Position numbers and translations under genes: made by a program. The notes beneath the pieces were generated by a model. That model ran no database searches, had not been told where the DNA came from, and saw nothing but the letters and a program-made list of their open reading frames with translations. A stretch of DNA of 64,000 nt from Heterotrichella gracilis (taxonomy: Eukaryota; Sar; Xanthophyceae; Tribonematales; Xanthonemataceae). How positions within the stretch are numbered: position 1 is the first letter of the stretch; every line of letters starts with the position of its first letter. This document shows positions 1-11,471 of this stretch, piece after piece. The stretch lies in contig JAULBX010008551.1 in assembly GCA_032358255.1 (NCBI GenBank), positions 51,559 to 115,558 of the forward strand. The letters are read 5' to 3'.

Positions 1-254
1 TGGTCCCCAAAGCTTAACAGATGCACATGCATCAAAGCAAGAGCCACTTACATGGCGGGTGTACCATATGTGGCACAATGTTACACCGCACGGAGATGGC
101 AGGCATGCTGCACGCCCCTTTTCTGTGCCACATGGCTTTTGCCCTGATCAAAATCTGCATGCGATCAGCCTCCAATCACCTGCAATCAGCTAAGACCAAC
201 CTATCCTTCCCCTTTCTGTGCGCAGCCGGTCACAAGGGCAGCAGCTACAGCAGC

Positions 255-3200
255 ATGGCAAGGGGAGCGACACGCAATCAGTCCCAGCAGGGGGGGCGCA
301 AGCGCAAGGCTAGCAAGGGGGATGACCCTGATCTCCATGGGGGAGTTGCAAAGAAGCAGGAGGCAGCAGGGGAGGAAACCGCACCTGGTAGGTACTGACT
401 CAATCAATTACAAGGATTATTTGACTGATCAGATTGGGCCGGTGGTGAGAAATCATCATCCACCGAATCTGATTACTCACAAAGACCCTTGTACATGGCT
501 CAGTGATGAGTGATGACAGGTCATGAGTGATGAGTGGAGTGATCACTGCCGTGCTAATCAGCTGTTTGACCTCTGCATAAGTAATTATGAGTCAATGTGG
601 CTGTGTGACCGCCCCTGCAAATAAGTATTAGACGGATGTGGCTGTTTGACCTCCCCTGCAAGTAATAAATCATTAATCTGGCTACTTGATCTCCCCTGCT
701 CTCCTGCTCCAGCTGCAGGCGACTCCCCCCCACCCCAGCATGGCACTGACCCAGCCGAAGCACAGCCAGGGGAGCAACCCAAAGGGGGTGTTCAAGGGGA
801 GGAAGCTCCCGCCAACACAGTGCAGCAGCCAGTGGGCACCGAGGGGGAAATGCCTGACAGCGTGATTGAGGAGGGGAGGTTGCTTTTCTTCTACCGCGCG
901 CGGGTGGGGGTGGAGGAGGCGCACTCGCTGGACCAGGTGCAGCGCTCATACATGGTGAGAGGGGAGGGAAAAGGATGGGATTGAAAGGGGAGGAAAGGGG
1001 AGGGAAGGGACGGGTGCCCAGTGGGAGATCCACCTGATTGCCATCTGTAAGAAGCACCTGGTTGCAATCCCCGATAATCTGCATCCCAGACAAGTGCTTC
1101 GCCTGGAATCTACTGCAATCTGCTGCTGCAAATTTCACCAGCATTCTGTGTCATGTAATGTATCCCCACCGCAGGTGCTGGCCCCCACCTCCCGCCCCAC
1201 CGGCCCCCTGCGCCTGATCGCCATCCCCAAGAAGCGCCTGCCCAGCACCCGCCGCAAGGAGCGCGTGTTTGCTTTCGTGGACAAGGTGCAGCGCGACATG
1301 GAGGCAATCACGGGGGACCTGGGCGAGAAAACGTGGGTAGGCTGCCAGGACTTGGGGATGGGTTGTGGGGATTGCATTATGGATGGAATCATTGGGGACC
1401 TGGGCGAGAAAACGTGGGTAGCTGTCAGGGCTTTGGGGATTGTTGTGGGGATTATTTTAGCAGACCTCAGTCTGGAATTGCATCTGTAAAACAGGATGTC
1501 GTTTGTGTTTTGTTTCCATGTTGTAATAAGAATTCTAAAATTACATGCATTGCGTTCCCTTTTGTGTAATTTTTTGCATGTACAAGACCACGCATGCTTG
1601 CACGCGGCAACAATAAATTTAAGAAATGTAAGAAACATTTCATACTTATATGAATATGACTGTCAAATATTTTTTGTGAAATCTTGTATATGCATAATTT
1701 GCCTATTTCTTCCACAGGTACGAGACCAAGACCCGTGGCACCCGCACGCTTGCCCCCGCACGCGTGGCAGCAGAGGGGGTGTATACCCTGGTGGGGCGCA
1801 AGGGGAGTGCGCAGCTGGGGTATGTGATGAGTGTGCCTGAGCAGGCGGGGCCTGTGCAGAAGGCGCTGGGGCTGGAGGGGCAGGGCAGCTTTGTGCTGCA
1901 GGTCAAGGTAGGGTGTCGGATTTAGGGTCCAGGACTTGGGGTTGGTGTTGGTGCGGAAGAGGCAGGGCAGCTTTGTGCTACAGGCCAAGGTAGGGTCTAG
2001 GGTTTCCTGTATGGGTTTTGGGACGTGCGTTCTAGGTTGGAGGGGGAGGGCGGTGGTGTGATACTGACGCTTACACCTTGCTTGCGCGCAATACTAATCT
2101 GGCTGTATTGCTAAATGAAATGTAACTAATAAATTAGCTAATTAAGTAAGTAACGTTTGGGTTGGCGTTGGTGCTGGATGGGCATTGCACGTCCTGGGCG
2201 GCAGGTAGGGGTCACTAACAGGAAGTGGGGTAAGCTTTAGAGTACATGTCTGCACTAAGGGATTCTGCACTGCACCACAGTCTAGGCAATCACCTCCATG
2301 CAATCACCATCCCAATACCCTACAAGGAATGCTCAGGCACCAATCCCAGATCTGCAGAACCTACGCCCCCAATTCGAAGCCCTAAATTCCCGTAGAACCC
2401 CCGAGCGTTTCAAACCCTAACCCTGAACCCTGACCCCCGCAGAACTCCGAGTGCCCCAGCCCCCTCAACGCCGGCCTGGATACCAAGGCTGACTACATCC
2501 TAATCCCTAAACCCCAAACCCTAAACTCCGCAGAACCCCGAGCGCCCCAACCCCCCCAACGCGGGCCTGGACAACAAGGCCGACTACACCCCTGGTCAGA
2601 AGGAGGAGTTCCAGGGATATGCGTGGATCCCCGCCACTGACCCCACCCTCTTGGATCAGGAGCGCTGCGAGCTGCTGCTGGTGGGGGCGCATGAGGAGGC
2701 AACAGGTTGGACATTTTGCCAAAACAGAGCCATTTGCACCCAAGACATTCCATTCTACGCACATATGGAATTCCGTGGTAGCTAATTAGGGATAGAAAAT
2801 ACGTGATGCGTAATACGTAATACGTGGTATTATGTATTTTTTTATTTGCATGGAAATAATACATTGAACATGCGTTATCTAATAGCAGTGAAGTGACCAT
2901 GTTTGTGACGCCATTTCACGTCGAGAACTCCATTTACCGGCATGAACAATGTCTCACAAGGTCACATGCAACCCTCAGCTACCAACTAGGACTCAACATA
3001 GCACACTTTTACTGTCTGAGGGCCAATACCTGCCTAAAATAGAAAATGCGATGGAAATTGACATATATTTCACAATTAATATGCGGTCACTGACAATTAT
3101 TTTGCAAGCAAAAATGGTTGCATGAAGTCTTGTAAGCCCGGCATGTATCAATATTGTGACTCCTGTGCTAAAATATGCACTTGGAAATTTATCTGTGACT

Positions 3201-4171
3201 TGAATGCATTTAATTTATTATTTCACGTATTTTTAAACGTATTTTTCACGTATTATCGGAATTTAATGAAAATACGTGGTATTACGTATTATTTCTCGGC
3301 AATTCGTGGTACCGTATTTTGAATCCCTATAGCTAATTGTGCGTGGGTCCCTGGCTCGAACGCAATCCTCGTGGATCAGGGGTGCAAGCTGCTGCTGGTG
3401 GGGGAGCAGGAGGCGGCGGCAGGTGGGGGGAGTGGGGGGGCGCATGGTGTGGGTGTGGGTGGAAGCGAAATCGCACGGCATTTTGCCCGCTGTGATGCAC
3501 CATGGCAAAGGATTCTGCAAGGCGTCAGGGTGATAAAGATTGCAAGGTGAGTGGGACGGCAGTCTTAAACCCTAGCCTAGACAGTGTCTACACCCTGAGG
3601 GATATGATAGCTGCAGATGCACCTGGTGAGGTAGGCGAGCACACTACTCACATGGCACGCCAGAACCAGAGGCCTTTAATTGGGAACCCTGAACCCTTGA
3701 AAACCTTCTAGCTGGGTCCCTGAACTCTAAACCCTGCTGGCTGCAGGTGAGCTAGGCGAGGCAGGCCAGCACATGGCCCACATGCCACACCTCAACCAGG
3801 ATCCTTTCATCACCTGAACCCTAAACCCTGTACCGGTGACCCTCTTCTATGGTCTCTGAAACCAAACCCTGCTGTGTGCAGGTGAGCTAGGCGAGGCAGG
3901 GGAGCACATGGCACACATGGCACACTTGAACCAGGGGGGCAGCAGTGGGGAAAGCGAGCATGGGGGCTACAGCAGCAGCGACATGGATGAGGAGGGGAGT
4001 GCGGAGGAGTCCCCCCCTGATGGGGAGGAAAGGGAGGATGGGGAGGAAAAGGAGGAGGGGGAGGGAGGAGGGGGTGGCACCAGCGCCAGCCTGGTTCAGA
4101 AGCTGGAAGCTGAGCTGGAGGGCGGTGGAGATGTGGTGACTGGGCCTGCAGCCACGGGGCAGTGGGAGTGA
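255..4171 (+). CDS. Unrecognised conserved-looking protein with basic N-terminus and acidic C-terminus
   Basis: Six exons: 255-387, 719-954, 1175-1336, 1719-1907, 2534-2705, 3882-4171, about 394 aa. The ATG at 255 opens a short exon with a basic stretch (GGRKRKASK) that could be a nuclear localisation signal. Exons 2-5 form one compact domain starting near LLFFYRARVG and ending near CELLLVGAHEE, with conserved-looking phrases KTRGTRTLAPAR and GPVQKALGLEG. The last exon is Glu/Gly/Ser-rich and acidic, ending EGGGDVVTGPAATGQWE. Phases agree at every junction except exon 3 to exon 4, where canonical GT (1337) and AG (1717) leave one extra G; the good frame needs exon 4 to begin at 1719. I do not recognise the family and assign no function. 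Introns hold decoy copies of exon edges and one inverted-repeat element. Confidence 0.7.
565..705. repeat. Tandem repeat in intron 1, about 45 bp units
   Basis: Four diverged copies of a unit containing ggctgtttgacctcccctgc plus an AT-rich spacer lie directly before the exon 2 acceptor of the gene at 255-4171. Each copy ends in a pyrimidine-rich stretch like the one used before the real acceptor at 718. Confidence 0.6.
1391..1454 (+). repeat. Intronic copy of exon 3 end with its donor
   Basis: This is a near-copy of the preceding about 70 bp (from about 1310): the end of exon 3 (GDLGEKTW), its GTAG donor and the following intron bases. The copy keeps a usable donor. Confidence 0.75.
1956..1990 (+). 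repeat. Intronic copy of exon 4 end with its donor
   Basis: The bases repeat the end of exon 4 (gcagggcagctttgtgct, then caggccaagg-tagggt), including the donor, inside intron 4. It is flanked by TTTAGGG-like bases at 1920-1930 and 1991-2003. Confidence 0.7.
2443..2496 (+). repeat. Decoy copy of exon 5 start, with its own acceptor
   Basis: Preceded by ccccgcag, this segment encodes NSECPSPLNAGLDTKADY, against NPERPNPPNAGLDNKADY at the real exon 5 start (2534). Only CCCTAAA-like bases separate the two. The copy would splice in the same phase but gives no clean path through the spacer. Confidence 0.8.
2779..3338. mobile_element. Non-autonomous DNA transposon with terminal inverted repeats and 9-bp target duplication
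   Basis: The 9-mer TAGCTAATT occurs at 2779-2787 and again at 3330-3338. Just inside are inverted ends: AGGGATAGAAAATACG on the left, and on the right the reverse complement reads AGGGATTCAAAATACG (14 of 16 identical). The interior is AT-rich, with repeated TAATACG/ACGTATT motifs near both ends, and has no long reading frame. It sits in intron 5 of the gene at 255-4171, between the real exon 5 end and a decoy copy of it. The superfamily is not certain; a 9-bp duplication is seen in Mutator-like elements. Confidence 0.7.
3344..3422 (+). repeat. Decoy copy of exon 5 end beyond the transposon
   Basis: This resembles the end of exon 5 (tggatcaggggtgcaagctg, then ctggtggggg, then GGCAG|GT), so it is a diverged copy with its own donor. 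The transposon at 2779-3338 inserted between the two copies. Confidence 0.7.
3617..3800 (+). repeat. Two decoy copies of the last exon's start
   Basis: Copies at about 3617-3673 and 3745-3800 resemble the last exon's start (GGTGAGCTAGGCGAGGCAGG, then CACATGGCACAC). The second has its own GCAG acceptor but runs to TGA shortly after. CTAAACCC-type motifs separate them from each other and from the real exon at 3882. Confidence 0.75.
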
Positions 4172-5994
4172 GAGGCATGCATGCAGTCAGAAACGCTTGC
4201 AGACTGTGTGCGCATCGTAGAGGTATCATTGCTGCCTGCGAAATGGATCTAGTACAAATACTTGTCACCAGTAGCGTCAATAATACAATAAATAGTTCAC
4301 TGCAGCATTCTGGGCCCCTGCACCACATTTGGTGATTACAAGTCCTTGTGGTTAAGCTCTTGACTACAGGTGACCAAACCGTTTGCTTTGCGTTAATTAA
4401 CACGGATCCTGGACCCGGAGAAAATTCTTTTGAGTGTTTAGTATCTTACCCATGAAGTAGTGCTCGCCAGTCACTGCCGGGCCACCTGCCAGTGGTCCAG
4501 CCTGATCTGGTCGGGAATTACGTCCAAGTTTGGTACTCATACCCATGCATTGTGCAGCGCCATCATGGTATGATACTGGTATGATACTGGTTTGCAAATT
4601 GGACCAAGGCACTGCCATCGGTCGCATGGCCCATGCTGACAGCGTTGGTAATGTGCAGACCTGTTGCTCCTTCAAGAAAGGATGAGGCTAAGCCTTGAAT
4701 CAATGCATTCATGAATGCTACTCGCAACATTAACCTCTTCCATAATGGTTGAAGTCTTGGTCATTGACAAGAAAAAGTACATTCCGCAGGTTTCAAAACC
4801 ATGATGATATTAACAGCCCTCAGAAGGCCATTTATGCATGCACGGTTCTCGGGCCATGGCGCGTCCAGTTGGAAGTTGTTACAGAAAAGCATACTCTATT
4901 TCTGATTCAGAACGGTTTTGAACGGTTAGCGGAGCCACTGGGCAGGTTCGGACACAGAATCTGCCCAGGTCAAGTTAACTCTTAAAAGTCAGTTTGGAAA
5001 CGAGGCAGCCATATGCTTCATGCCACTCTACCATTGCGGATTTTGTTGAATGAATGATCATCATTGGAATAAATTAATGATCAATTGTGATCAAGCAAAT
5101 AAGGACCGGACAGGCCTCAGGCTGCAAACGACAATCGTCTCAGGGGCGACAGCCCAGTGAGTACATCCCATTGCAAAAACAATTATTGTGAAACTTGGGC
5201 AATTGCCCTGGTGACTTCAAAATCTCGGAATGTAACACGCCATGACAGTAACCAGATGCCGCTGGGCCATTTTCACAAAATAAATGGGATGACCTCCTGG
5301 ATTACCCTGTCTGAACCAGACTTTGGTGAGGGAAATGCGCCTCACCACTAAGCTTTATGGAGCACCTGATATGACACGGTGTAGATAACGACAGCCCACA
5401 TGAATCGGTGGGCTGTTTCGCTAACGATCAAGTAAAATACAAAACGAAACACACCCTACACGGATATGCCGCCCCTAAGACTGGACATCAGCGCTCCATG
5501 AAAACCTAACCAAGGGTCTGCCATGAACTACTTTGGCGTTCTCCCACAACACTACGAACACACTGCAACAACTGCATTGCACTATCTAGGGAATCACAGC
5601 GTGAAGGGAAATCACAACTACAGGACACAGGGCCCTACGGTAGGGTACACAAGGATAAATATGTGGGCAAACTGGTGTACAGTGGTGGCACCACACGCCA
5701 TACGCTGCTGCGCGCTGTTGGTGGAACGTTGCCGATAGGCACTATGTCTTTGATTGAAAAATGCAACACGCAATCCTGAGCACTCGTTGGCACCGCGCCC
5801 CAGACAAGCGCACTGCCTTTGCTTCGGAATCAGGCCATTGCCACACTCCCGCCGAGGTGGGTGCTGCTGTGTTCGAATGTAGGATTCAAAGCTACATAAT
5901 GGTCAGATTATGAGCCTGAGTCAGGTGTTCCAGCGCCCAACCTCCATCCCAGCAGCCAATGTAAAACAATGGAACGATCAATAATATACAAGCT
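4172..5994. other. Convergent intergenic region, no gene seen
   Basis: This lies between the 3' ends of the gene at 255-4171 and the F-box gene. Short reading frames exist but show no recognisable domain, no consistent splice phases and no coding-type composition. Nothing further is supported. Confidence 0.5.
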
Positions 5995-6625
5995 CAATGA
6001 TTGGAAGCCAGACTGCTCGCCCAGTCCTTGCCATTGAATGGCGCATGGCATGTGGCTGGCTGCTGCACTGCATGTAGGTGAAGTGTTGGATACCGCGGCA
6101 ACTGCACCCCCAGAGATATTATCAGGCTCCAGACCCCACAGCGTGACCCCATGTACCCAGCTGGCTAAGCATCCAAACCCACGGCGTGATCGCATGTAAC
6201 CAGACTCTGATGAGCTGCTGGCCCAGTCCTCGCCTCTTGGCGCGTGGCATGTGGGGCTGACTGCTGATGTGGCTTGTTGCTGGACCGCATGTAGGCGAAG
6301 TGGGTGGTAACGGCAACCATTGCATCCTCCCGGGCAGTTCTCTCCCCAGGCTCCAAACCCACGGCGTGATCGCATGTGACCAGCTGGCTAGTCATCCAAG
6401 CCAGATTCCGATGAGCTGCTCGCCTCTTGGTGCATGGCATGTGAGGTTGACTGCTGAGTTGGCTGGCTGCTGGACAACATGTTGGTGGAGTGGGTGGGTA
6501 CCACGGACGGTGCACCCTCCCGGGTATTTCTCTCCCCAGGCTCCAAACCCACGGCGTGACGTGATCGCATGCAACCAGCTGGCTAATCGTCCAAGCCAGA
6601 TTCCGACGAGCTGCTGGCCCAATCC
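5995..6625. repeat. Tandem copies of the F-box gene's 3' end
   Basis: About four copies of a unit near 200 bp are seen. Each contains ctccaaacccacggcgtgat, ccagctggctaatcatccaa and a copy of the last codons (SSSESGLDD). The last copy merges into the real terminal exon. The array extends the 3' end of the gene at 6583-9609. Confidence 0.75.
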
Positions 6626-9609
6626 TCAGCCCACCCCTCTTCCATGAACAAATCCTCGGATTGGTCGCTCCATGACACCCCGTCAGGGAACTCCTCCTCC
6701 CCGTCCTCCCCGTCATCCTCGCCCCCCTCCCCCTCCGCGTCCCCCTTGCTGTGCCGCCCCCCCTCCGACACCATCTCCAGCCCCCCCGCCTCCACCAGGG
6801 GGTCGGGGTGGATGTAGGTGTAGTGGGGGTGGGGGGAGGTGGCGGCGGTGAAGCCAGTGAGGGGGGCGCCAACCACCTTCACATAGCTCAGGCATGCTGC
6901 ACGAGGATAAACAGTAGAAAATAAAATAATAAATATAAACCGCATTTAATAATATGCCCAAAATATGTATCAACATTCATTTTATGGAGCATCATATGCT
7001 TGCCTACGTGGCCCTGTCCTGAACGAGAGTGACCATGCATGCGTGGCGCCTACCATAGGATATGCGTGGCTATGCATATGCACATGCTTGCCAGCATGGC
7101 CACATGATGTACACCAGAGTTTACCTCTTTCCGGCGCCTGGGCACCTACTGTAGAACAGGCCGTCCACCGCCTGGCGCTATGCATATGGGTGGGATTGCC
7201 AGGCTGGGCACACAACACATAATTTAATACGATACATGATGCACGCCATATCAAATTATATGACTATGCCCAATCTGTACTCATGCACCTACCGTAGAAC
7301 AGGCCGTCCACCGCCTGGCGCTGCACCGTCCCCACCAGCTCGATCTGCACCATCCCGCCCCCGCACACCACCCCCGGCACCGCAAACCGCTGCAGCGTGT
7401 CAGCGGGCGCCACCGGCATCAGCTCGGAGCTCCACTGCCATCTGACGGTGCCGCACAGTGCTGACCTGGAAGAGAGAAGGAGGATATGTATTACAAAGCA
7501 CTGCTGAAGTTGTCACCAGTCTAAAGACTGAAGTTGACAGGGAAGGACAGCCTCGGAAGCCTCTCCTTCCCTCACATATTATTATTTAGGAGGGGGGGAG
7601 TGCAGGGGTGGCAACGCCGAGGGGACAACGAGATAACAACAAGCCCTGACATCCCCGCGGCAACAGCGGGCTTTTCATCATTATTTCTAAAATTGTACCA
7701 GGACACCTAATTATCAAAGACACCACAGGCCCAGCAAACCATGCTCAAAAATCTGAGGATATGGCGCTTGCTTAAAACTTAAACCACTTTCTATTTATCT
7801 TCCTATATAATTTGAATGTCAATATGTAATCCGTACCTGGCCTCCCAGGTGAGTGGCTGACCCTCTGGGGTGAAGCAGTCTGCGCCGCCCAGCTTGATGC
7901 GCAGGGAGTGGGGCGCGTACACAGGGGACCCCTGCTGGAAGTAGGCCGCAAAGGGGCGCAGCTGGACCTCACGCACCACGCACATGGGGTGCGCCAGGCA
8001 GAAGGTGATGGTGTCGATGTGGCCCTCGTCCTGCGGGTGGGGTGGGATGAGTGAGGAGAGGATAGGCAACGGAAGGGAGGGATGGGTTTGCCTGCAGGGT
8101 TGATGGTGAGAGGGGGGGTTGGGGTGGGTACAACAGGGCGCAGCAGGATTCGCGCACCACACATATGGGGTGCGCTAGGCAGAAGGGGATGGTGTCAACT
8201 TGGTATCGATTCTCAACCCTACCGGGGCCCGCTAAAACCCTAAACCACAAAATCTGCTGGACCAGTAGTTCAGCCGCCTGCTCCTAAACCCTAAATTCTG
8301 TACCCTAAAACCCTAAAACCCTACCGGGGAGCCTCTGCTTGACCAATAGCACAGCCGCCTGCCCCGATTAACCACATCGGGGTTTAGCACATTCTCCAGG
8401 CGCTCGTTGGTGTGGTCAGTGGAGGAAGCCAGCAGGGCCTCAGCTATGAGGGAGTGGGTGGCGTTGGTGGTGCCCAGCTGCCAGCACAGGCGCTTGAAGA
8501 GCTGGGAGAAGGCCACTGTGGCTGGGGAGAGATCCCACAGGGCGGTGGTTGGGGGTGGGTGGTGGCTGGACGTGGAGGTGGAGGCGCCGTGGGGGGGTGC
8601 GGTGGGGGGGCTGGCGTCAAGGGGGGGCAGGGGGGTGTCCTGGTAGGGGAGGTCGGCTTCTGGTACCTGGAGGGTTTTGGGCGCGTGGGTGAGCCCTTTG
8701 GTGGCGGATCTCTCGCTGGCAATGGGACTGGCAAGCCCGATTGCCCAATACAATGGAAGCTCTGGATCTTGACTGTGATAATAACCAAGACCCGTTTCGC
8801 CAAGGGTTGCCACTTTGGGGTACTTCACAGCGCTTCAGCGACAGGTGGGGGAGCATGGCACTGTGCAGCGTTCACAGCACGCAGCATGGCTTGTGCCACA
8901 AACACTGTGCCATGTGTGCCAAGGAAATCCATGCCACCACCCGTTAGTCATGGTGTCGTACCCCAAATGGGGCGCATAGCATGAGCCTGTATTCCTGGGG
9001 TGTTGCTGCAGGGGAGGCGCCTATGCAGGTACTGTCCTTGTTATTTACCTGTAGGCATATGGCGGGCGTGTAGTCACTCAGGTTGGGGCAACCCCTCAGG
9101 CACAGGCGGCGCCACAGCTGGTGCTCAACCACTGCACAGACAACAACATAATACAAACAACTCAGCGCGAAACCTTCAGACAGGATGGCAATTGAACCAG
9201 CAGGTGCTGAATAATCAAGGCAGTGCTGACTATTCAAGGCAACAAAAGAATAAGCACAACTCAGCGGGAAACCTTCAAGCAGGCTGGCAGCCAACGGCAG
9301 TTGCACCAGCAGTGCTGACTATTTGAGGCGGTGTTTTCCGAGTTTTGCAGGCCGCTGGCATAGTGCTGTTGCAGTGCGGACGTAGCAGTGGGGTGGGTAG
9401 GGTAAGTGCCATCCAGTGCGGCCCTCCCAGCTGCTCTCACCTATGGTGCGAAACCTCCTGCACACCAGCTCGGTCCAGTGGAGGTGCGCTGGTGAGAGGA
9501 AGCTGAGAGCTTTTGACAGCACGTCATCCTGTGAGGGGGACAAGCAGGAAACGTGAGGGCACAGCCATGAGTTGGGTGCAGTGGGATATGAATGGTGCCA
9601 TGGGGACAT
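6583..9609 (-). CDS. F-box protein, At4g00755-like
   Basis: Six exons read from high to low coordinate: 9609-9441, 9131-9049, about 8822-8325, 8030-7837, 7465-7293, 6896-6583; about 476 aa. Exon 1 holds the F-box (DDVLSKALSFLSPAHLHWTELVCRRFR), continued by VEHQLWRRLCLRGCPNLSDYT. Later exons match the plant At4g00755 type: CYWSSRGSP, then VVREVQLRPFAAYFQQGSPVY, and the end of the domain SYVKVVGAPL. The tail is acidic. F-box proteins of this kind supply substrate recognition to SCF ubiquitin ligases by binding SKP1; the substrate is unknown. Phases agree at all joins, but the exon 3 acceptor (near 8822) and the start ATG at 9609 are less certain. Introns carry decoy copies of exon edges. Confidence 0.8.
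7136..7180 (-). repeat. Intronic copy of F-box gene exon 5 end
   Basis: The + strand bases agaacaggccgtccaccgcc here repeat those at 7297-7316, which encode the end of exon 5 (VDGLFY) and its donor. The copy keeps a donor-like site. Confidence 0.75.
8105..8320 (-). repeat. Intronic decoys of F-box gene exon 3 end and exon 4 start
   Basis: On the minus strand, 8210-8130 reads VDTIPFCLAHPICVVRESC, a diverged copy of the exon 4 start IDTITFCLAHPMCVVREVQ. Bases 8210-8275 repeat the exon 3 end and its donor (tggtccagcagattttgtgg, then ccccggtaggg). Several CCCTAAA motifs lie between them. Confidence 0.75.
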
Positions 9610-10626
9610 TTTATTGCTGTCAGGTCAAAGTTATCAGCTTCTTGACTGCCGGATTTACCCAAGATAGTAATATCTATAACAGAAGAGAGAGGACAGGGTA
9701 GCTAGTTTGGAAGACAGGATCGCAGCCACTGCATTTCTGCACGCCACCCAGTAAGGAGAACTGGTTCACTGGCGTGCAGAGATGGTGGGTCGTACGCTAG
9801 GTGAGCTGTAGAGGCCCTCAACACGTCAACAACTGTCCTTCGCGACGCTTTTTGTAGTGGCAACTGCCAAACGTAAGCAACGTCGTGCAATTTGAGTCAT
9901 GGCTGTGACTCATGGGGAATTACAATTGCCCAGCAGCCCCATCATTCTGGCACTCTGAAAGCTACAAAACGCACAACCATGACCTGCGAAAGGCCAGAAA
10001 CGCACCGGGAGGTCGTGCAGCGTTACGGGAGGTTGCCGGGCCACGGCAGTTTGCTCCTGCTCCAACCCAGCAGGCACCATGGGCAGAACCAGCTGCCACC
10101 AGGGCGACAGTGTGAAGGTTTGCAGGGCAAGTAAAGGTTCACACTGCTTGCTAAGCGTACACGGCACGACACGGAGGCGTTTCTGCAAGGTAAAGCAGGT
10201 GGGACTACTGCTGAATGAGGGAGTTGGGTTCTTTTGTAGGCCATGTGAAATAAGGAAGCATAATACTTTGCAACGAGAGTGACGAAAGTGGGCATTGCAT
10301 GCAAAAGCAGCTGAAATTGCGTGCTTCTAATAGCGTACAGATACACCAGCCTTGTTTGTACCGTTTTAGTTCAGAAAAACAAGCTTAGGTCTTTAGCTTT
10401 GCTGTTGCAAGCAGGCACAACGCTCCCACAACTCATCTCAAGCACAGCAGTGACTTCCTTGCTCACCCATTGTCCCCACTGGCTGCCCTTCCGCTGCAGC
10501 ATTGCTTGCCTATTGCTCTAGCAACTAGCTGCTTAGCAGCCCCACGCCTCAACCAAGTAACTGCACCGTGCTTAGCAACGTGGTTGGTGGCTTGGGTACC
10601 ACTGTGAGTAACCTGCCCTGGCCACA
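9610..10626. promoter_or_regulatory. Shared upstream region of divergent F-box and NDUFA5-like genes
   Basis: About 1.0 kb separates two genes transcribed away from each other, so both promoters should lie here. I see no clear TATA box or other named element, and no coding exon. Confidence 0.4.
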
Positions 10627-11471
10627 ATGCTCAGGCACTTGAGCTCCCAGCTGGTGGGGCCTCTGCGGTTCAGGGTGCATGCGGCTTCTACCATCTTCTC
10701 CAGGAACCTAAAGGCCTCCACAGGCATCGCTGGGTTGGACGTGGTGCCTGATGCCCGCAACGTGCTCAAGGAGAAGATCGCGGAGATCATGGCCTCGCTC
10801 AAGGTCATTCCCGAGGATGTCGAGTACAGGAAGAACGTGGAGGCCACCTTCAACTACAGGCTAAAGCTGCTAGAGTCAGAGATGAGCGATGAGGCCATCG
10901 AGGACATGTTCGACCTGCAGCTGGAGGAGATGATCGTGCAAGCCCAAGAAGAGCTGACCCTCATTCCCAACATGGCAGGTGCGTGTAACCGTTCCTAATG
11001 CACCTCTGGGCTACTGGGAAGCTTCAGGTTTCATATTACCAGGAAGCATTGCATGGTTTAGCCCAGCTCCTATATGCATGCATATGGCCTATTATCCAAG
11101 TCTCGAGTCGCCACAGCTCAAACCTTGACCCACCTTGTTTGGCTGCGCAGAGTGGAAGCCATGGGACGTCCCTGAAGGCTACACGGTGAGTGACAGCGTC
11201 GGTTGTTGTCCTTGAGTACAGTACAGCCTCTGCACCCTCCTTCACTCGGCATAAACCCGCTCACTCGGTGCTGCATCCTGTGCACAAACCTGCTCCAACG
11301 GGTGCTGCTTAACTCTGCACGAACCTGTTCACTCGGAACTGGACCCTGTGCTCAAACCTGCTCAATGGGTGCTGCATACTGTGCACAAACCCGCTCACTT
11401 TGGTGCGGCTTCCTGTGCAGATCGAGTGCCTAGAGGAGGAGGAGGTGGAGGCACGGCTGGCAAAGAAGTAG
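10627..11471 (+). CDS. Mitochondrial complex I subunit NDUFA5 (B13)-like
   Basis: Three exons, 10627-10978, 11151-11185 and 11421-11471, give about 145 aa with phases that agree. The N-terminus (MLRHLSSQLVGPLRFRVHAA) looks like a mitochondrial presequence. The body shows the ETC complex I subunit pattern: TGIAGLDVVPDARNVL, then EYRKNVEATFNYRLKLL, then LEEMIVQAQEELTLI, then the conserved EWKPWDVPEGY. This accessory subunit sits in the matrix arm of NADH:ubiquinone oxidoreductase. The protein ends in a Glu-rich stretch (CLEEEEVEARLAKK). The second intron holds a tandem repeat. Confidence 0.85.
11246..11420 (+). repeat. Tandem repeat before the NDUFA5 exon 3 acceptor
   Basis: About five diverged units of 30-40 bp follow the pattern CTCACTCGG-GCTGC-TCCTGTGCACAAACC. 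The last unit ends in the real acceptor, TTCCTGTGCAG; earlier ones have TCCTGTGCAC or TACTGTGCAC. The array looks like repeated duplication of the 3' splice site region. Confidence 0.7.

Noticed and set aside
21-254. Upstream extension of the first gene (MHMHQSKSHL start)
   Set aside because: The bases look non-coding, and the ATG at 255 begins a sensible basic N-terminus. A non-coding 5' leader is simpler.
9893-9915. Short palindrome around tgagtcatggctgtgactca as a regulatory site
   Set aside because: Too short and isolated to separate from chance in a region without other motif evidence.
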